This document shows, one piece after another, positions 50,178 to 60,549 of a stretch of 64,000 nucleotides of DNA (positions are counted from its first letter, which is position 1; each line of letters opens with the position of its first letter). The stretch comes from Marinicella algicola (lineage in GTDB: Bacteria; Pseudomonadota; Gammaproteobacteria; Xanthomonadales; Marinicellaceae), in NCBI RefSeq assembly GCF_028401385.1, contig NZ_JAQOMR010000001.1, positions 2,978,501-3,042,500 on the forward strand, written 5' to 3'. The notes under the pieces are model-generated. The model was not told where the DNA came from and ran no database searches. It saw only the letters and a program-made list of their open reading frames with translations. A program made the translations under genes and the position numbers.

Positions 50178-50480
50178 TCAGTTTTCGTCGTTTTGGCGAT
50201 CGGCGCGATCGGCATGGCCGAGATCGCGCTCGGGATCGATGATATCGCGGACACGTTGCTTCAGTTCCTTCGGCCCGGGAAAGCCGCCGTCGCGCTTGCG
50301 CTCCCAGATCAGTGCGCCATCAACCATGATTTCGAAGATGCCGCCTGTTCCCGGCTTCAGCGTGACCGCACCGAGTTCGTGCGAGAAGGTCGAGAGCAGT
50401 TCCTGCGCCATCCACGCAGACCGCATCAGCCAATTGCACATGCTGCAATAGTGGATTGTCACTGTCGGCTTGCCGTTCAT
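50178..50480 (-). CDS. SelT/SelW/SelH-family (Rdx) redox protein, Cys form
   Basis: About 100 residues from the ATG at 50480, after GGGAG. The start PTVTIHYCSMCNWLMRSAWM carries the redox pair Cys12-x-x-Cys15 in place of the Cys-Sec of animal SelW. GTGGIFEIMVDGALIWERK and DGGFPGPKELKQRVRD complete the thioredoxin-like Rdx fold. Probably binds a thiol partner; the function is unclear in bacteria. First core gene right of the island. The 282 bp to the next gene contains only a small hairpin at 50628-50645 and an omp10 promoter area. Confidence 0.88.
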   Translation of the reverse strand: MNGKPTVTIHYCSMCNWLMRSAWMAQELLSTFSHELGAVTLKPGTGGIFEIMVDGALIWERKRDGGFPGPKELKQRVRDIIDPERDLGHADRADRQNDEN

Positions 50481-50762
50481 CTCGCGCTCCCTAAATCTGT
50501 CATTTTCGATCCTTATGCGCATGGGCGAACACAAGGCAACACCGGCAGGAGGCGTCTATGCCAGCTCTGGTCATTTCAGCGCGATTTGGTCTGGGCGAGA
50601 GCAAAGGAGCAAATACTGCAAAAGGCGCCGGACCGACAGGTCCGGTGTGGGCCAAGGAACACAGAACCTGTCCAGAATTCCATCCGGCTGGAACCAAATG
50701 CCCGCCCAATGGTTGCTTTTTAAGGCAAAATAGGCCTTTGTAACGCAAAGACAGGACCGCAG

Positions 50763-51389
50763 ATGAGTATCAATGTGAAACCGTTCCTCGCCACAACATT
50801 TTCCGCCTGCGCCCTGCTTCTGGCGGGTTGTTCCACCTATGAGCAGCCGCGCGGCCTGCCCGCGCCCGCACAACCGCAGGCGCAGCGGACAGCGGCGGAT
50901 GGCCAATGGCTGGACAAGAACGGCATCATTTCAAGCTTCTCGGCCGGGAAATTCGAAACCCGCACAACAGATTCGAACCAGGTCCTGGCCGTCGGCAGCT
51001 ACACTGTAAACGGTAATGTCGTCGAAATCGACCTCACCTCGGTGGTCAGACAGACCCGTTCACGCGTGAACTGCCTGATTGCGACCAGCTATCTGATGAA
51101 CTGCACTCCGAGCCAGGGGGACCGTTTCTCGCTCTACAAGCCGGCACTAGCGCCGGTCGGTTTCACGCTCGATGACGCAAACGCCATGGCCGCCAACACC
51201 ACCCAGCAGCCCATGGCGTCTGGCAATGCAGTAGTTGGACAACCGATGGGTTCCGCACCACAGACGGGCTACCCGACGACCTATCCTGCGGCCACAACCC
51301 CGCCCCCGCAAACGTCAACTTCTCAGGCCTGCAGAGCAGTTCCGGTTACTGAAGTCGATGACAGGTGCAGTGGCTCCCTAGGGCTGTAA
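50763..51389 (+). CDS. omp10: Omp10-like outer-membrane lipoprotein
   Basis: 208 residues. Lipoprotein signal with lipobox LLAGC (Cys23). Residues 45-125 match Brucella Omp10: GQWLDKNGIISSFSAGKFET, RTTDSNQVLAVGSYTVNG and NCTPSQGDRFSLYKP. The homologous Brucella protein, as I recall it, is near 126 residues. Here an added Pro/Thr/Ala/Gln-rich tail follows, ending in a Cys-containing segment (SQACRAVPVTEVDDRCSG). It lies near hemH. Function is envelope-related and not known in detail. Confidence 0.85.
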   Translation: MSINVKPFLATTFSACALLLAGCSTYEQPRGLPAPAQPQAQRTAADGQWLDKNGIISSFSAGKFETRTTDSNQVLAVGSYTVNGNVVEIDLTSVVRQTRSRVNCLIATSYLMNCTPSQGDRFSLYKPALAPVGFTLDDANAMAANTTQQPMASGNAVVGQPMGSAPQTGYPTTYPAATTPPPQTSTSQACRAVPVTEVDDRCSGSLGL

Positions 51390-51520
51390 CAGGTGGAGGA
51401 TTGCTTGTTTTCCGTCAAACGGAGGCTTGACGGCGCACCCAAAATCATCGTCACATTCCATTGCTATACTCAGCACCGGGCGGTAAGCACCGCGCCCCAT
51501 TTTCGAACCAGGAGCCTGCC

Positions 51521-53143
51521 ATGCAATCCTTCTCCAAAGCCGCCCTGCTCGCGGCTTCCGTGCTGTCGCTTTCCGCCGGCAGCGCCCTTGCCGATTTCGA
51601 CATCGAGATCCTGCACAACAATGATTTTCACTCACGTTTCGACCCCATCAACAAGTATGACTCCAGTTGCCCGGCAGAAGACGATGCAGCAGGCGAATGC
51701 TTCGGTGGCGCGGCGCGGCTTCTGACCGCCATCAATGAGACCCGTGCTGCGCTGGAAGCGGACGGCAAGAATGTCATCCTGCTGAACGCCGGCGACAATT
51801 TCCAAGGGTCTCTGTTCTACACCTTCTACAAGGGTGAGATGGAAGGCGAATTCATGAACATGCTCGGTTACGACGCGATGACCGTCGGCAACCATGAATT
51901 CGATGACAGCGAGGACGGCCTCAAGACCTTCCTGGATATCGTGACCTTCCCCGTGGTCACCGCCAATGTGAAGACCAATGCCGATTCCACCGTCAAGGGC
52001 ATGATCGAGCCCTCGATCGTACTCGACATCGACGGTGAGAAGGTCGGCATCATCGGCGCAGTCACCAATGACACACCGGAAATCGCCTCGCCCGGCAAAA
52101 ACATCGACATCACGGTCGACGTCGACGCGATTACCACCGAGGTCGAAAAACTGCAGGGTGAAGGCGTCAACAAGATCATCGCGCTCACCCATGTGGGCTA
52201 TCCGCGCGATCTTGCGGCCATCGCCGTGATCCCGGGTGTCGATGTCGTCGTCGGCGGCCACTCGCATACGCTGCTGTCGAACACCGATGAAGACGCAGCC
52301 GGCCCCTACCCGACCATGGTCGACAATCCCGATGGCTATCAGGTGCCCGTGGTTCAGGCCAACCAGTACGGCAAGTATCTTGGTGACCTCAGCGTCGTCT
52401 TCAACGATGACGGCGTGGTAACGTCTGCCAAGGGCGATCCGATCCTTCTCGATGCATCCTTCACGCCGGATGAGAACGTCACCAGCTGGATCGCCGAGAA
52501 GGCCGAGCCTCTCGAAGAGCTCAAGATGGAAGAGGTCGGAGAATCGTCGGCACTGATCGTCGGCGACAGAGACGTCTGCCGCACCGAGGAATGCCCGATG
52601 GGCAATCTCGTCGCCGATGCCATGCTCGAACGCGTTGCAGACCAGGGTATCAGCATAGCCATCCAGAACGGCGGCGGTGTCCGCGCTTCGATCGATCCCG
52701 GTGTCGTGACCATGGGCGAGGTGTTGACCGTGCTTCCCTTCCAGAACACCATCGCAACATTCCAGCTCAAGGGTTCCGATCTTGTTGCAGCGCTCGAAAA
52801 TGGCCTTTCCCAGATCGAAGACGGCGGCGGCCGCTATCCGCAGGTGTCCGGCCTGAAATACACCTATGACGCCAGCAAGGCGCCGGGGAGCAGGGTTGTT
52901 TCCGTCGAAGTCGAGACCGGGGAAGACGAATTTGCGCCGATCGAGCTCGACACCGTCTACGGCATCGTCACCAACAATTACGTACGCGGCGGCGGCGATG
53001 GTTATGCTGTTTTTGCCGAAAACGGTATGAACGCCTATGATTTCGGGCCGAACCTTGAAGAGGCTGTCGCCGAATATCTCGGCATGAACAGCCCCTACAT
53101 CCCCTATGTCGACGGCCGGATCACCAATGTGGCCCACCAGTAA
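51521..53143 (+). CDS. Secreted 5'-nucleotidase/metallophosphatase (UshA-like)
   Basis: 540 residues from the ATG at 51521, after AGGAG. The signal peptide is cleaved near ALA-DFDIEI. The N-terminal calcineurin-like metal domain has ILHNNDFHSRF, LNAGDNFQGS, TVGNHEFDD and VVGGHSHTLL, giving the two-metal ligand set. The C-terminal substrate-binding domain has NGGGVRASIDPG and VLPFQNTI with the late NYVRGGGDGYAVF. Hydrolyses extracellular or periplasmic nucleotides or sugar nucleotides to supply phosphate and nucleosides. Single gene followed by a terminator. Confidence 0.92.
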   Translation: MQSFSKAALLAASVLSLSAGSALADFDIEILHNNDFHSRFDPINKYDSSCPAEDDAAGECFGGAARLLTAINETRAALEADGKNVILLNAGDNFQGSLFYTFYKGEMEGEFMNMLGYDAMTVGNHEFDDSEDGLKTFLDIVTFPVVTANVKTNADSTVKGMIEPSIVLDIDGEKVGIIGAVTNDTPEIASPGKNIDITVDVDAITTEVEKLQGEGVNKIIALTHVGYPRDLAAIAVIPGVDVVVGGHSHTLLSNTDEDAAGPYPTMVDNPDGYQVPVVQANQYGKYLGDLSVVFNDDGVVTSAKGDPILLDASFTPDENVTSWIAEKAEPLEELKMEEVGESSALIVGDRDVCRTEECPMGNLVADAMLERVADQGISIAIQNGGGVRASIDPGVVTMGEVLTVLPFQNTIATFQLKGSDLVAALENGLSQIEDGGGRYPQVSGLKYTYDASKAPGSRVVSVEVETGEDEFAPIELDTVYGIVTNNYVRGGGDGYAVFAENGMNAYDFGPNLEEAVAEYLGMNSPYIPYVDGRITNVAHQ

Positions 53144-53168
53144 GGCTTACCGATGAGAGCGGTATTCG

Positions 53169-53199
53169 CGGTCCGGCTATGCCGGGCCGTTTGTTTTTG
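53169..53199 (+). terminator. Rho-independent terminator after the 5'-nucleotidase
   Basis: A 9-bp GC-rich stem (one G-T pair) with a TAT loop at 53169-53189, followed by TTTGTTTTTG, 26 bases after the stop codon. Confidence 0.8.
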
Positions 53200-53316
53200 C
53201 CCAAGGGAACGCGACAATTCGGCAGTCTGGCGGTGCCTGCGCTTCGTATCTATATAAGGCGAAGGGTCCAGCGCCCTGAAAGTTTGGACCACATGAAACG
53301 CAACCGGGATAGATAA

Positions 53317-54372
53317 ATGTCTGAAATGCATGCCGCCTGGCCGGATAACCATCCAAGCGTCGCCTTTGGCAAGGTCGGGGTCCTCCTCGTCAATCTCGGA
53401 ACGCCCGATGGCACGGACAAGAAATCCATGCGCCGTTATCTGGAAGAGTTCCTGAAGGACAAACGCGTGATCGAATGGCCGCGTGCCCTGTGGTATCCGA
53501 TCCTTTACGGCATCGTCCTGAACCGCCGGCCTGCCAAGGTCGGTGAAGCCTACGAGCTGATCTGGAACAAGGAGCAGGATGAAAGCTTCCTGCGCACCTA
53601 TACAAGAAGCCAGGCAGAGAAGCTGGCGGAGCATTATGCCAACACCGAAAACCTTGTGATCGACTGGGCGATGCGCTACGGCCAGCCCTCAATTCCGGCC
53701 CGGATCGAAACGCTGAAGGCTGCCGGCTGCGAGCGCATTCTGCTTTACCCGCTCTATCCGCAATATGCCGCCTCGACCACGGCGACAGTCAACGACAAGG
53801 CCTTCCAGACACTGCTCGACATGCGCTGGCAACCGGCACTGCGCACCGTGCCGCCCTATCATGATGATCCGGTCTATATCGATGCGCTGGCGCAATCGGT
53901 CACCGACCATCTGGCGACACTTGACTGGGAGCCGGAGCTGATCATCGCGTCTTTCCACGGCATTCCGCAGTCCTACTTCAAGAAGGGTGATCCCTATCAC
54001 TGCCAGTGCCAGAAAACGGCGCGGTTGCTGCGCGAGAAGCTCGGGTTTTCCAAGGAACGACTGATGATCACCTTCCAGTCGCGTTTCGGACCGGAGGAAT
54101 GGTTGCAGCCCTATACCGACAAGACCGTTGAAGGATTACCGAAAAAGGGCGTGAAGCGCATTGCCGTCCTCAACCCCGGCTTTGTTTCAGACTGTCTCGA
54201 GACACTTGAAGAAATCGGCGAGCAGGCGCGCGAGAGCTTTATGGAGCATGGCGGCGAGAAATTCACCCATATCCCCTGTATGAATGACACGCCGACAGGC
54301 ATGCGGGTGATCGAACATGTCGTGTCACGCGAACTTCGGGGTGGCTCGAATAGAGACCAGCTCCACGTGTGA
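53317..54372 (+). CDS. hemH: Ferrochelatase
   Basis: 351 residues. LLVNLGTPDGTDKKSMRRYL at the start, LLYPLYPQYAASTTATVND in the middle, the active-site SFHGIP with its conserved His, and MITFQSRFGPEEWLQPYTD then LNPGFVSDCLETLEE at the end. Inserts Fe2+ into protoporphyrin IX, the last step of haem synthesis, at the membrane face. The gene stands alone between the 5'-nucleotidase terminator and the stomatin gene. Confidence 0.97.
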   Translation: MSEMHAAWPDNHPSVAFGKVGVLLVNLGTPDGTDKKSMRRYLEEFLKDKRVIEWPRALWYPILYGIVLNRRPAKVGEAYELIWNKEQDESFLRTYTRSQAEKLAEHYANTENLVIDWAMRYGQPSIPARIETLKAAGCERILLYPLYPQYAASTTATVNDKAFQTLLDMRWQPALRTVPPYHDDPVYIDALAQSVTDHLATLDWEPELIIASFHGIPQSYFKKGDPYHCQCQKTARLLREKLGFSKERLMITFQSRFGPEEWLQPYTDKTVEGLPKKGVKRIAVLNPGFVSDCLETLEEIGEQARESFMEHGGEKFTHIPCMNDTPTGMRVIEHVVSRELRGGSNRDQLHV

Positions 54373-54459
54373 AATTTCAGGGGCACGCCAATGCGCTGCT
54401 CCGCACGATAATAACAACTCTGCGTCGGCCCTTCGGCCGATGCCTCAGGAGGAAACGAC

Positions 54460-55459
54460 ATGGCAGCACTGACCGGATTTTCCGTCACTATTATCATATT
54501 GGCGGTTCTGATCATTCTGACACTCTTTGCCGGAATCAAGACCGTGCCACAGGGCTACGGCTACACAATAGAGCGGTTCGGGCGCTATACCCGCACGCTG
54601 ACACCCGGGCTCAATCTGATCATTCCGTTCATCGATCGTATCGGCAAGCGCATCAACATCATGGAGCAGGTGCTCGATGTTCCCGAGCAGGAAGTGATCA
54701 CCCGCGACAATGCCAGTGTCGAGGCCGACGCTGTCGCCTTCTACCAGATCCTCAATCCGGCAAGTGCCGCCTATCAGGTTACCAATCTGCAAATGGCTGT
54801 CCTCAACCTAACGATGACCAACATCCGCTCGGTCATGGGCTCGATGGACCTCGACGAACTGCTTTCCAACCGTGACGCCATCAATGAACGTCTGTTGCGC
54901 GTTGTCGATCTGGCGGTTGAGCCATGGGGCGTGAAGGTCACCCGTATCGAGATCAAGGATATCCGTCCGCCCGCCGATCTGGTTGAGGCCATGGGGCGGC
55001 AGATGAAGGCCGAACGCGAAAAACGCGCACAGATTCTCGATGCCGAAGGCCACCGGGCCGCGCAGATTTTGCGTGCAGAAGGGTCCAAGCAGTCGGCTAT
55101 TCTGGAAGCCGAGGGCGAACGTGAAGCGGCATTCCGTGAAGCCGAAGCGCGCGAAAGGCTGGCCGAGGCCGAAGCCAATGCGACACGATCCGTTTCGCTG
55201 GCCATTGCCGATGGCGATGTGGCGGCAATCAACTACTTCGTGGCGCAGAAATACACCGAGGCCATGGCCTCGATCGGTACGTCCAACAATTCCAAGGTGG
55301 TGCTGATGCCGATGGAGGCCTCATCGCTGATCGGTTCGCTTGGCGGAATAGGCCAGATCGCCAAGGAACTCTTTGGCAATGGTGGCAGCGACCAGCCCGC
55401 CCCCGCCGTTCGACACCTTCGGTCGGCTCTGGAACCACTTCCGGCAACAGGAAAGCTGA
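54460..55459 (+). CDS. qmcA: SPFH/stomatin-like membrane protein (QmcA type, C-terminal frameshift)
   Basis: About 332 residues. One N-terminal membrane helix ([19 protein letters not shown]), then the SPFH domain ([20 protein letters not shown]) and a long charged coiled coil ([19 protein letters not shown]). The C-terminal segment [18 protein letters not shown] is conserved. The raw frame runs past the end; removing one C from the CCCCC near 55400 gives [16 protein letters not shown] and a stop at 55457-55459. A AGGAGG precedes the start, below a short TCGGCC/GGCCGA hairpin. It forms a pair with nfeD; such pairs organise membrane microdomains and quality control. Confidence 0.9.
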
Positions 55460-55465
55460 CCGAAA

Positions 55466-55939
55466 ATGGAAGCGATGCTCGACTTCTTCACAACGTCCGG
55501 CCCCTGGGGCTGGTTCATCGCCGGGCTGCTGTTGCTTGTCGCAGAGCTTATCCTGCCCGGCGTTTTCCTGATGTGGGTTGGCATCGCCGCACTTATTCTC
55601 GGCGCGCTGTCTCTGGTGTTCTGGCCGTTCGGTTTCTGGGGCTGGCAATTGCAGATCCTGCTGTTTGCCGTCCTCTCCGTCGTCGCGATTGTTGTCGGGC
55701 GGCGGATCCTGAAAAGCCGGGAGACAACCTCCGACGAGCCGCTTCTCAACCAGCGCGCGGCAAGCCTCGTTGGCCGCACCGCCATCGTGGTTGATCCGAT
55801 CACAGACGGGCGCGGGCGCATAAAGCTCGATGACACGCTTTGGGTTGTGGAAGGGCCGGATCTGCCGGAAGGTGCGCATGTGCGCATTATCACCGGCGAT
55901 GGCCGCACGCTCACGGTGGCCCCGCTCGAAACAGCCTGA
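55466..55939 (+). CDS. nfeD: NfeD-like membrane protein
   Basis: 157 residues. Three or four N-terminal membrane helices ([20 protein letters not shown]) followed by a C-terminal OB-fold domain ([35 protein letters not shown]). This is the short NfeD form without protease domain, always found next to a stomatin gene as here. Converges with kdsD with an 11-bp gap. Confidence 0.92.
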   Translation: MEAMLDFFTTSGPWGWFIAGLLLLVAELILPGVFLMWVGIAALILGALSLVFWPFGFWGWQLQILLFAVLSVVAIVVGRRILKSRETTSDEPLLNQRAASLVGRTAIVVDPITDGRGRIKLDDTLWVVEGPDLPEGAHVRIITGDGRTLTVAPLETA

Positions 55940-55950
55940 AATGGGAAGAT

Positions 55951-56945
55951 TCAGGCCGCGCCGATCCGCAGGAAATCGTGGAAATGCACAATGCCAACCG
56001 GGCGGCCATCATCATCGACGACCATGAGCGCGGAGATGTTGTGCTTGTGAATGAGCGCCAGCGCACCGGACACCATCATAGACTGCTTCACGGTCTTCGG
56101 TCCCGCCGTCATCACGCTGTCCACTGTGAGAGCGCTCATGTCGCGAGCAAGATTGCGCGCAAGGTCGCCGTCTGTGACAATGCCAGCAAGCCGGCCATCA
56201 TCTGAAACCACACCAACGCAGCCGAAACGCCGCTTCGACAATTCCATGATCGCTTCCGGCAACGGTGTGCCCGAACGCACCAGCGGAATTTCCTCGCCAA
56301 CATGCATGATATCGGCCACATGCGAGAGCAGTGCACCGAGTTTGCCGCCAGGGTGATAGACCTTGAAATCGACGGCAGAAAAGCCCCGGACTTCGAGAAG
56401 TGCGATCGCCAGCGCATCGCCGATCGCAAGCTGCATGGTCGTTGACGTTGTCGGCGCAAGGCCAAGCGGACAGGCTTCTTCGGCTTTGGGCAGTGAAAGC
56501 ACAACATCGGCCGCCAGCGCCAGCGAGGACTGCCGGCCGGCAGTAATGGCGATCAGCGGAATGGCAAAGCGCCGCGTATAGGCAACCAGCGCCGTCAACT
56601 CGCTACTCTCCCCGCTCCATGAAAGGGCAACAACGGCATCCTTCTGGGCGATCATGCCCATATCGCCGTGATTGGCCTCAGCTGGGTGCACGAAAAATGC
56701 CGGCGTTCCCGTTGAGGCAAAGGTCGCGGCAATCTTGGTGCCGATATGGCCGCTCTTGCCGACGCCGGAAACGACGACATGGCCCTGCGTTTCACGCAGT
56801 AGCTCAACAGCTTTCTCGAAGGCTCGCCGAGCCCGTTCTCAAGTGCTGCGGACAGCGCATCCAGTCCCTTGCGTTCAAATGCCAGGGTTCTCAGCGCCGA
56901 GAGGGTTGCGTCACCCTCAGGTGTCTTGTCTGTTGCATCAGCCAT
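55951..56945 (-). CDS. kdsD: Arabinose-5-phosphate isomerase (KdsD/KpsF/GutQ)
   Basis: About 330 residues. The SIS domain has VVVSGVGKSGHIGTKIAATF, then HPAEANHGDMGMI with the metal/substrate His, and SWSGESSEL. Two CBS domains follow (IPLVRSGTPLPEAIMELS and SGALALIHKHNISALMVVDD). The enzyme converts ribulose-5-phosphate to arabinose-5-phosphate, the first step to KDO for lipopolysaccharide. The N-terminal 40 residues lie in another frame; a single base near 56820 joins NGLG to AFEKAVELL. Start ATG at 56945. Confidence 0.93.
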
Positions 56946-57019
56946 GCACCGCTGTTAGCGCCTTTGGCTGTTGCAATCAATAGACCATCCATCGCGACAA
57001 AGGCGACAAAACGCCCGCG

Positions 57020-57847
57020 TCACCCGGCAGGTCGAGACGCCATGCTGGCTTTCCGTTTCATCCAGTCCAGTGCGAGATCCGGCCAGGATGCCTGCGTGCC
57101 ATCAAGTGAACGCAACGCAAAACCATGCGGTGCATCAGCGAAAACATGCAAATCGACATCCAGTTCCAGTGCCGATGCCGTTTCGGCAAAACGCAGCGCG
57201 TGCTGCAGCGGCACGGATCGGTCATTGAGCGCATAGGCCAGAAACATCGGAACCGGGGGCAATCCATGAGGATATTCAGCAAGGCCGATCGGCCAGTCAT
57301 CGTAAAAATCCTGTTTTTCAACGGGCGGATAGTCCGGCTTGCCTTCGGGAAATCTGTGGGCGCGGTGGTTGGCATTGATAGGGGCATAGGCAATCAACGC
57401 GCCTGTCGGCTTCAGCCTGTGCTGCTGGCAGGCCATCACCCCGGCGAGATGGCCGCCGGATGACAAGCCGATGTGAAACAGCGGCAACCCGCTTTCGGTT
57501 TCAGCCAGATGGTCAAGGGCTATCAACCCGTCCGTCAGTGCAATGTCTTTAGGGTGAGCGGTTCCCCTGCCGTCCGATGCGCCCGGAAGCCGGTGAACAA
57601 GCAGATGCACATCAAGCCCAAGCGCGTTCAGCCAAAGCGCGACCTCCGACCCCTCCTTGTCGTAGACAATCTTGGTGTACCCGCCACCGACATAGAGCAA
57701 CACCCGCGCCCAGGGGGCACGCACGCGCCAGCTATGAAGCTCGGGACGCGACACGACATTGAACTGCCGGTCCGGCCTCATCCCTTCCAGGTGATTTTCC
57801 TCACCTTCAGCAAGCGGAATGATGACGGGTTCGGAAAGTTGCGACAT
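57020..57847 (-). CDS. Alpha/beta hydrolase (esterase-like)
   Basis: About 275 residues. VLLYVGGGYTK replaces the usual HGGG oxyanion segment, the nucleophile elbow is HIGLSSGGHLAG (Ser), and late DAPHGFAL supplies the catalytic His. Related to acetyl-xylan esterase/BD-FAE-type hydrolases. Start at 57847 or six bases earlier (57853). It lies downstream of galU on the same strand, with a hairpin between. Substrate unknown. Confidence 0.75.
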   Translation of the reverse strand: MSQLSEPVIIPLAEGEENHLEGMRPDRQFNVVSRPELHSWRVRAPWARVLLYVGGGYTKIVYDKEGSEVALWLNALGLDVHLLVHRLPGASDGRGTAHPKDIALTDGLIALDHLAETESGLPLFHIGLSSGGHLAGVMACQQHRLKPTGALIAYAPINANHRAHRFPEGKPDYPPVEKQDFYDDWPIGLAEYPHGLPPVPMFLAYALNDRSVPLQHALRFAETASALELDVDLHVFADAPHGFALRSLDGTQASWPDLALDWMKRKASMASRPAG

Positions 57848-57900
57848 GGTCATTCTTTCGGAAACAAAAAGGCGGCGCCTGCTGCACCGCCCGGACATAT

Positions 57901-57929
57901 CATGAGGCGCGACATTCGCGCGCCTCATG
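57901..57929 (-). terminator. Hairpin between galU and the hydrolase gene
   Basis: An 11-bp GC-rich perfect stem (CATGAGGCGCG and its complement) with a 7-nt loop, 12 bases beyond the galU stop. No T run follows on either strand, so termination would be weak. Confidence 0.5.
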
Positions 57930-57940
57930 GTATTTACGAC

Positions 57941-58828
57941 CTATTTCAGCGCAGCGATCAGCGCTTTCAGCTCGTTCTCAACCTTCGGACGGATATCGTC
58001 CCGCTTCAGCGCCAGCGCCACATTGGCGAGAATGAAGCCTTCCTTGGAACCGCAGTCGAAGGTTTGGCCATCGAACTTGTATCCGTAGAAATCCTGTTTC
58101 TGGGCAAGCTCGAGCATACCGTCGGTCAGCTGAATTTCGTTGCCGGCACCACGTTGGGTCTCGGCCAGGATCGGGAAGATTTCCGGCTGCAGGATGTAGC
58201 GGCCGTTGATGAAATAGTTGGAAGGTGCCGTCCCCTTCTCAGGCTTCTCGACCATTTCGGTAATCTTGAAGCCGTTTCCGACGGCGTCGCCAATGCCGAC
58301 GATACCGTATTTGTGGGCGAGTTCAGGATCGCATTCCTCAACGGAAATGACGTTGCCGCCGGCAACCTCATAGACTTCCATCATGCCTTTCAGGCATGGC
58401 TTTTCCGCTTCCATCACCATGTCAGGCAGGATCAGGGCAAAAGGTTCGGGTCCGACGATCTCGCGTGCGCACCACACTGCGTGGCCGAGCCCGTGCGGCT
58501 CCTGCTGACGGGTGAAAGTGGCGGTTCCCGCCGTCGGCAACATGTTGGCGAGCAGGCTCAGCTCGGCATTCTTGTTGCGTGCTTTGAGCGTGCTTTCCAG
58601 CTCATACTGAATATCGAAATAGTCTTCGATGACGTGCTTGTTTCGGCCTGTCACGAAAACAAAATGCTCGATACCGGCCTCGATCGCTTCATCGACCACA
58701 TACTGGATGATCGGCTTATCAACGACCGGGAGCATTTCCTTCGGCACGACCTTGGTTGCGGGCAAAAACCGCGTTCCCAGACCTGCAACGGGCAATACCG
58801 CTTTGCGAACCTTGTTGTGCTGACCCAA
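57941..58828 (-). CDS. galU: UTP-glucose-1-phosphate uridylyltransferase
   Basis: 295 residues. The nucleotide-binding start [20 protein letters not shown] with Lys-containing [10 protein letters not shown] is diagnostic. [18 protein letters not shown] closes the protein. Makes UDP-glucose for exopolysaccharide, glucans and LPS. Starts with TTG at 58828 after AAGGAG; no ATG in frame fits. The 165 bp upstream separates it from gltD. Confidence 0.96.
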   Translation of the reverse strand: MGQHNKVRKAVLPVAGLGTRFLPATKVVPKEMLPVVDKPIIQYVVDEAIEAGIEHFVFVTGRNKHVIEDYFDIQYELESTLKARNKNAELSLLANMLPTAGTATFTRQQEPHGLGHAVWCAREIVGPEPFALILPDMVMEAEKPCLKGMMEVYEVAGGNVISVEECDPELAHKYGIVGIGDAVGNGFKITEMVEKPEKGTAPSNYFINGRYILQPEIFPILAETQRGAGNEIQLTDGMLELAQKQDFYGYKFDGQTFDCGSKEGFILANVALALKRDDIRPKVENELKALIAALK

Positions 58829-58993
58829 GACCCTCTCCTTTTACTGATCAATCAAAAATTTAAAAAGTTTCACTGAAGTATGGAATAGGTCTAACAAGAT
58901 GCAAGATAGAGCGCAACAATGCGACGCCGCGCATCTCCGCTTTTCGTCGTGCAGACCGCGACACCGGGCCGCAGTCTGCATTTTCGGTAACAA

Positions 58994-60447
58994 TTAGCGC
59001 GGAAGCAGGGTCTCCCCATCAGCGCAAGATCGATAGAGCGTGCGGCCTGACGGCCTTCACGGATCGCCCAGACAACGAGCGACTGTCCACGACGAACATC
59101 GCCGGCAGTCCAGAACCTGTCGACCGAGGTTTTGTAGTCATCTTCATTTGCAACGACATTCACCGAACCGCGACGGTCTGTATTGAGCTCAAGACGGCCT
59201 TCCAGTTCGGAAAGCAAACCACTCTTGAACGGACCGCGGAAACCGATAGCTATAAAGGCGAGATCGGCCTTGATGACAAACTCCGTACCGGCAATCGGCT
59301 GGCGCTTCTCGTCCACATGGCAGCACTTGACCCCGGTAAGGACGCCGTCCTCGCCGACGAATTCCAGCGTTGCCACCTGGAACTCGCGCACGGCGCCTTC
59401 TGCCTGCGATGACGATGTGCGCATCTTGGTGGCCCAGAACGGCCAGACAGCAAGCTTGTCTTCCTTTTCAGGCGGCTGCGGGCGGATATCGAGCTGGGTT
59501 ACCTTGACGGCACCCTGACGGAAGGCCGTTCCGACGCAGTCGGATGCAGTATCACCGCCGCCGACGACGACGACGTGCTTGCCGCCTGCCAGAATGGGCT
59601 CCGACGGCCAGCCGGTGGTTTCGATATTCTCACGCCCGACCCGGCGGTTCTGCTGAACCAGGAAGGGCATGGCATCATAGACGCCATGGAATTCATCGCC
59701 GCCGATGCCGGAAGCGCGTGGCGTTTCCGAACCGCCGCAATAAAGCACCGCATCATATTCGGACAGCAGGTCATCGACCTTCACATCGATACCGACATTA
59801 ACGCCGCAACGGAATTCCACGCCTTCACCGCGCATCTGCTCGGCACGGCGATCGATGAAATTCTTCTCCATCTTGAAGTCCGGAATGCCGTAACGCAGCA
59901 ACCCGCCCGGCTTGGATTCACGCTCGAAGACGACGACGTCATGACCGGCGCGGCCGAGCTGCTGGGCAGCCGCCATGCCGGAAGGGCCGGAGCCGATCAC
60001 GGCAACTTTCTTGCCTGTTTTCGTCGTTGCCGGACGCGGCACGATAAAGCCCAGCTCGTAAGCCTTGTCGGCAATTGCCTGCTCCACGGTCTTGATCGAG
60101 ACCGGAATGTCTTCGAGATTCAGTGTACAGGCTTCCTCGCACGGCGCGGGGCAGACCCGGCCGGTGAATTCCGGGAAATTATTGGTCGAATGCAGGTTGG
60201 CAATCGCCTCTTTCCAGTTGCCGTTGTAAACCAGATCGTTCCAGTCGGGGATCTGGTTGTGGACCGGACAGCCCGTCGGGCCATGGCAATAAGGAATACC
60301 GCAATCCATGCAGCGGGCGGCCTGTTTCTGCACCTCCGGGTCCGACATCGGAATGGTGAATTCGCGGAAGTGGCGAATGCGATCGGAGGCCGGCTGATAC
60401 TTCGCCACCTGCCGGTCGATTTCCATAAACCCAGTAACCTTGCCCAT
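58994..60447 (-). CDS. gltD: Glutamate synthase [NADPH] small subunit (C-terminal frameshift)
   Basis: About 484 residues. Fe-S ligands in RCMDCGIPYCHGPTGCPVHN, further Cys in RVCPAPCEEACTLN, FAD-binding VAVIGSGPSGMAAAQQLG and NADPH-binding VVVVGGGDTASDCVG, then the late WTAGDVRRGQSLVVWAIREG. It passes electrons from NADPH to the large subunit. The raw frame runs on beyond the true end; one more G in the GGGG near 59015 gives SIDLALMGETLLPR and the stop at 58994-58996. Downstream partner of gltB. Confidence 0.96.
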
Positions 60448-60549
60448 TTCGTAATCCTGACTGCTTCAAGCTGAAGTTTCACGCCCGTAGCGCGCGCAAG
60501 AAAGCGCCCCGCACATTGCGCCGGGACGCCGACAGTTATCCTATGTCTC

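Noticed and set aside
50178..50480. The SelW-like protein might be a selenoprotein.
   Set aside because: The redox motif is CSMC with two ordinary Cys codons; no in-frame TGA is read through.
50628..50645. Hairpin CCGGACC-GACA-GGTCCGG upstream of omp10 as a terminator or riboswitch.
   Set aside because: It has no T run and no larger conserved RNA structure that I can recognise; too short to call.
51632..53137. A 501-codon minus-strand frame runs opposite the 5'-nucleotidase.
   Set aside because: Its sequence is an antisense reading of the metallophosphatase codons; the plus-strand protein has signal peptide, motifs and ribosome site.
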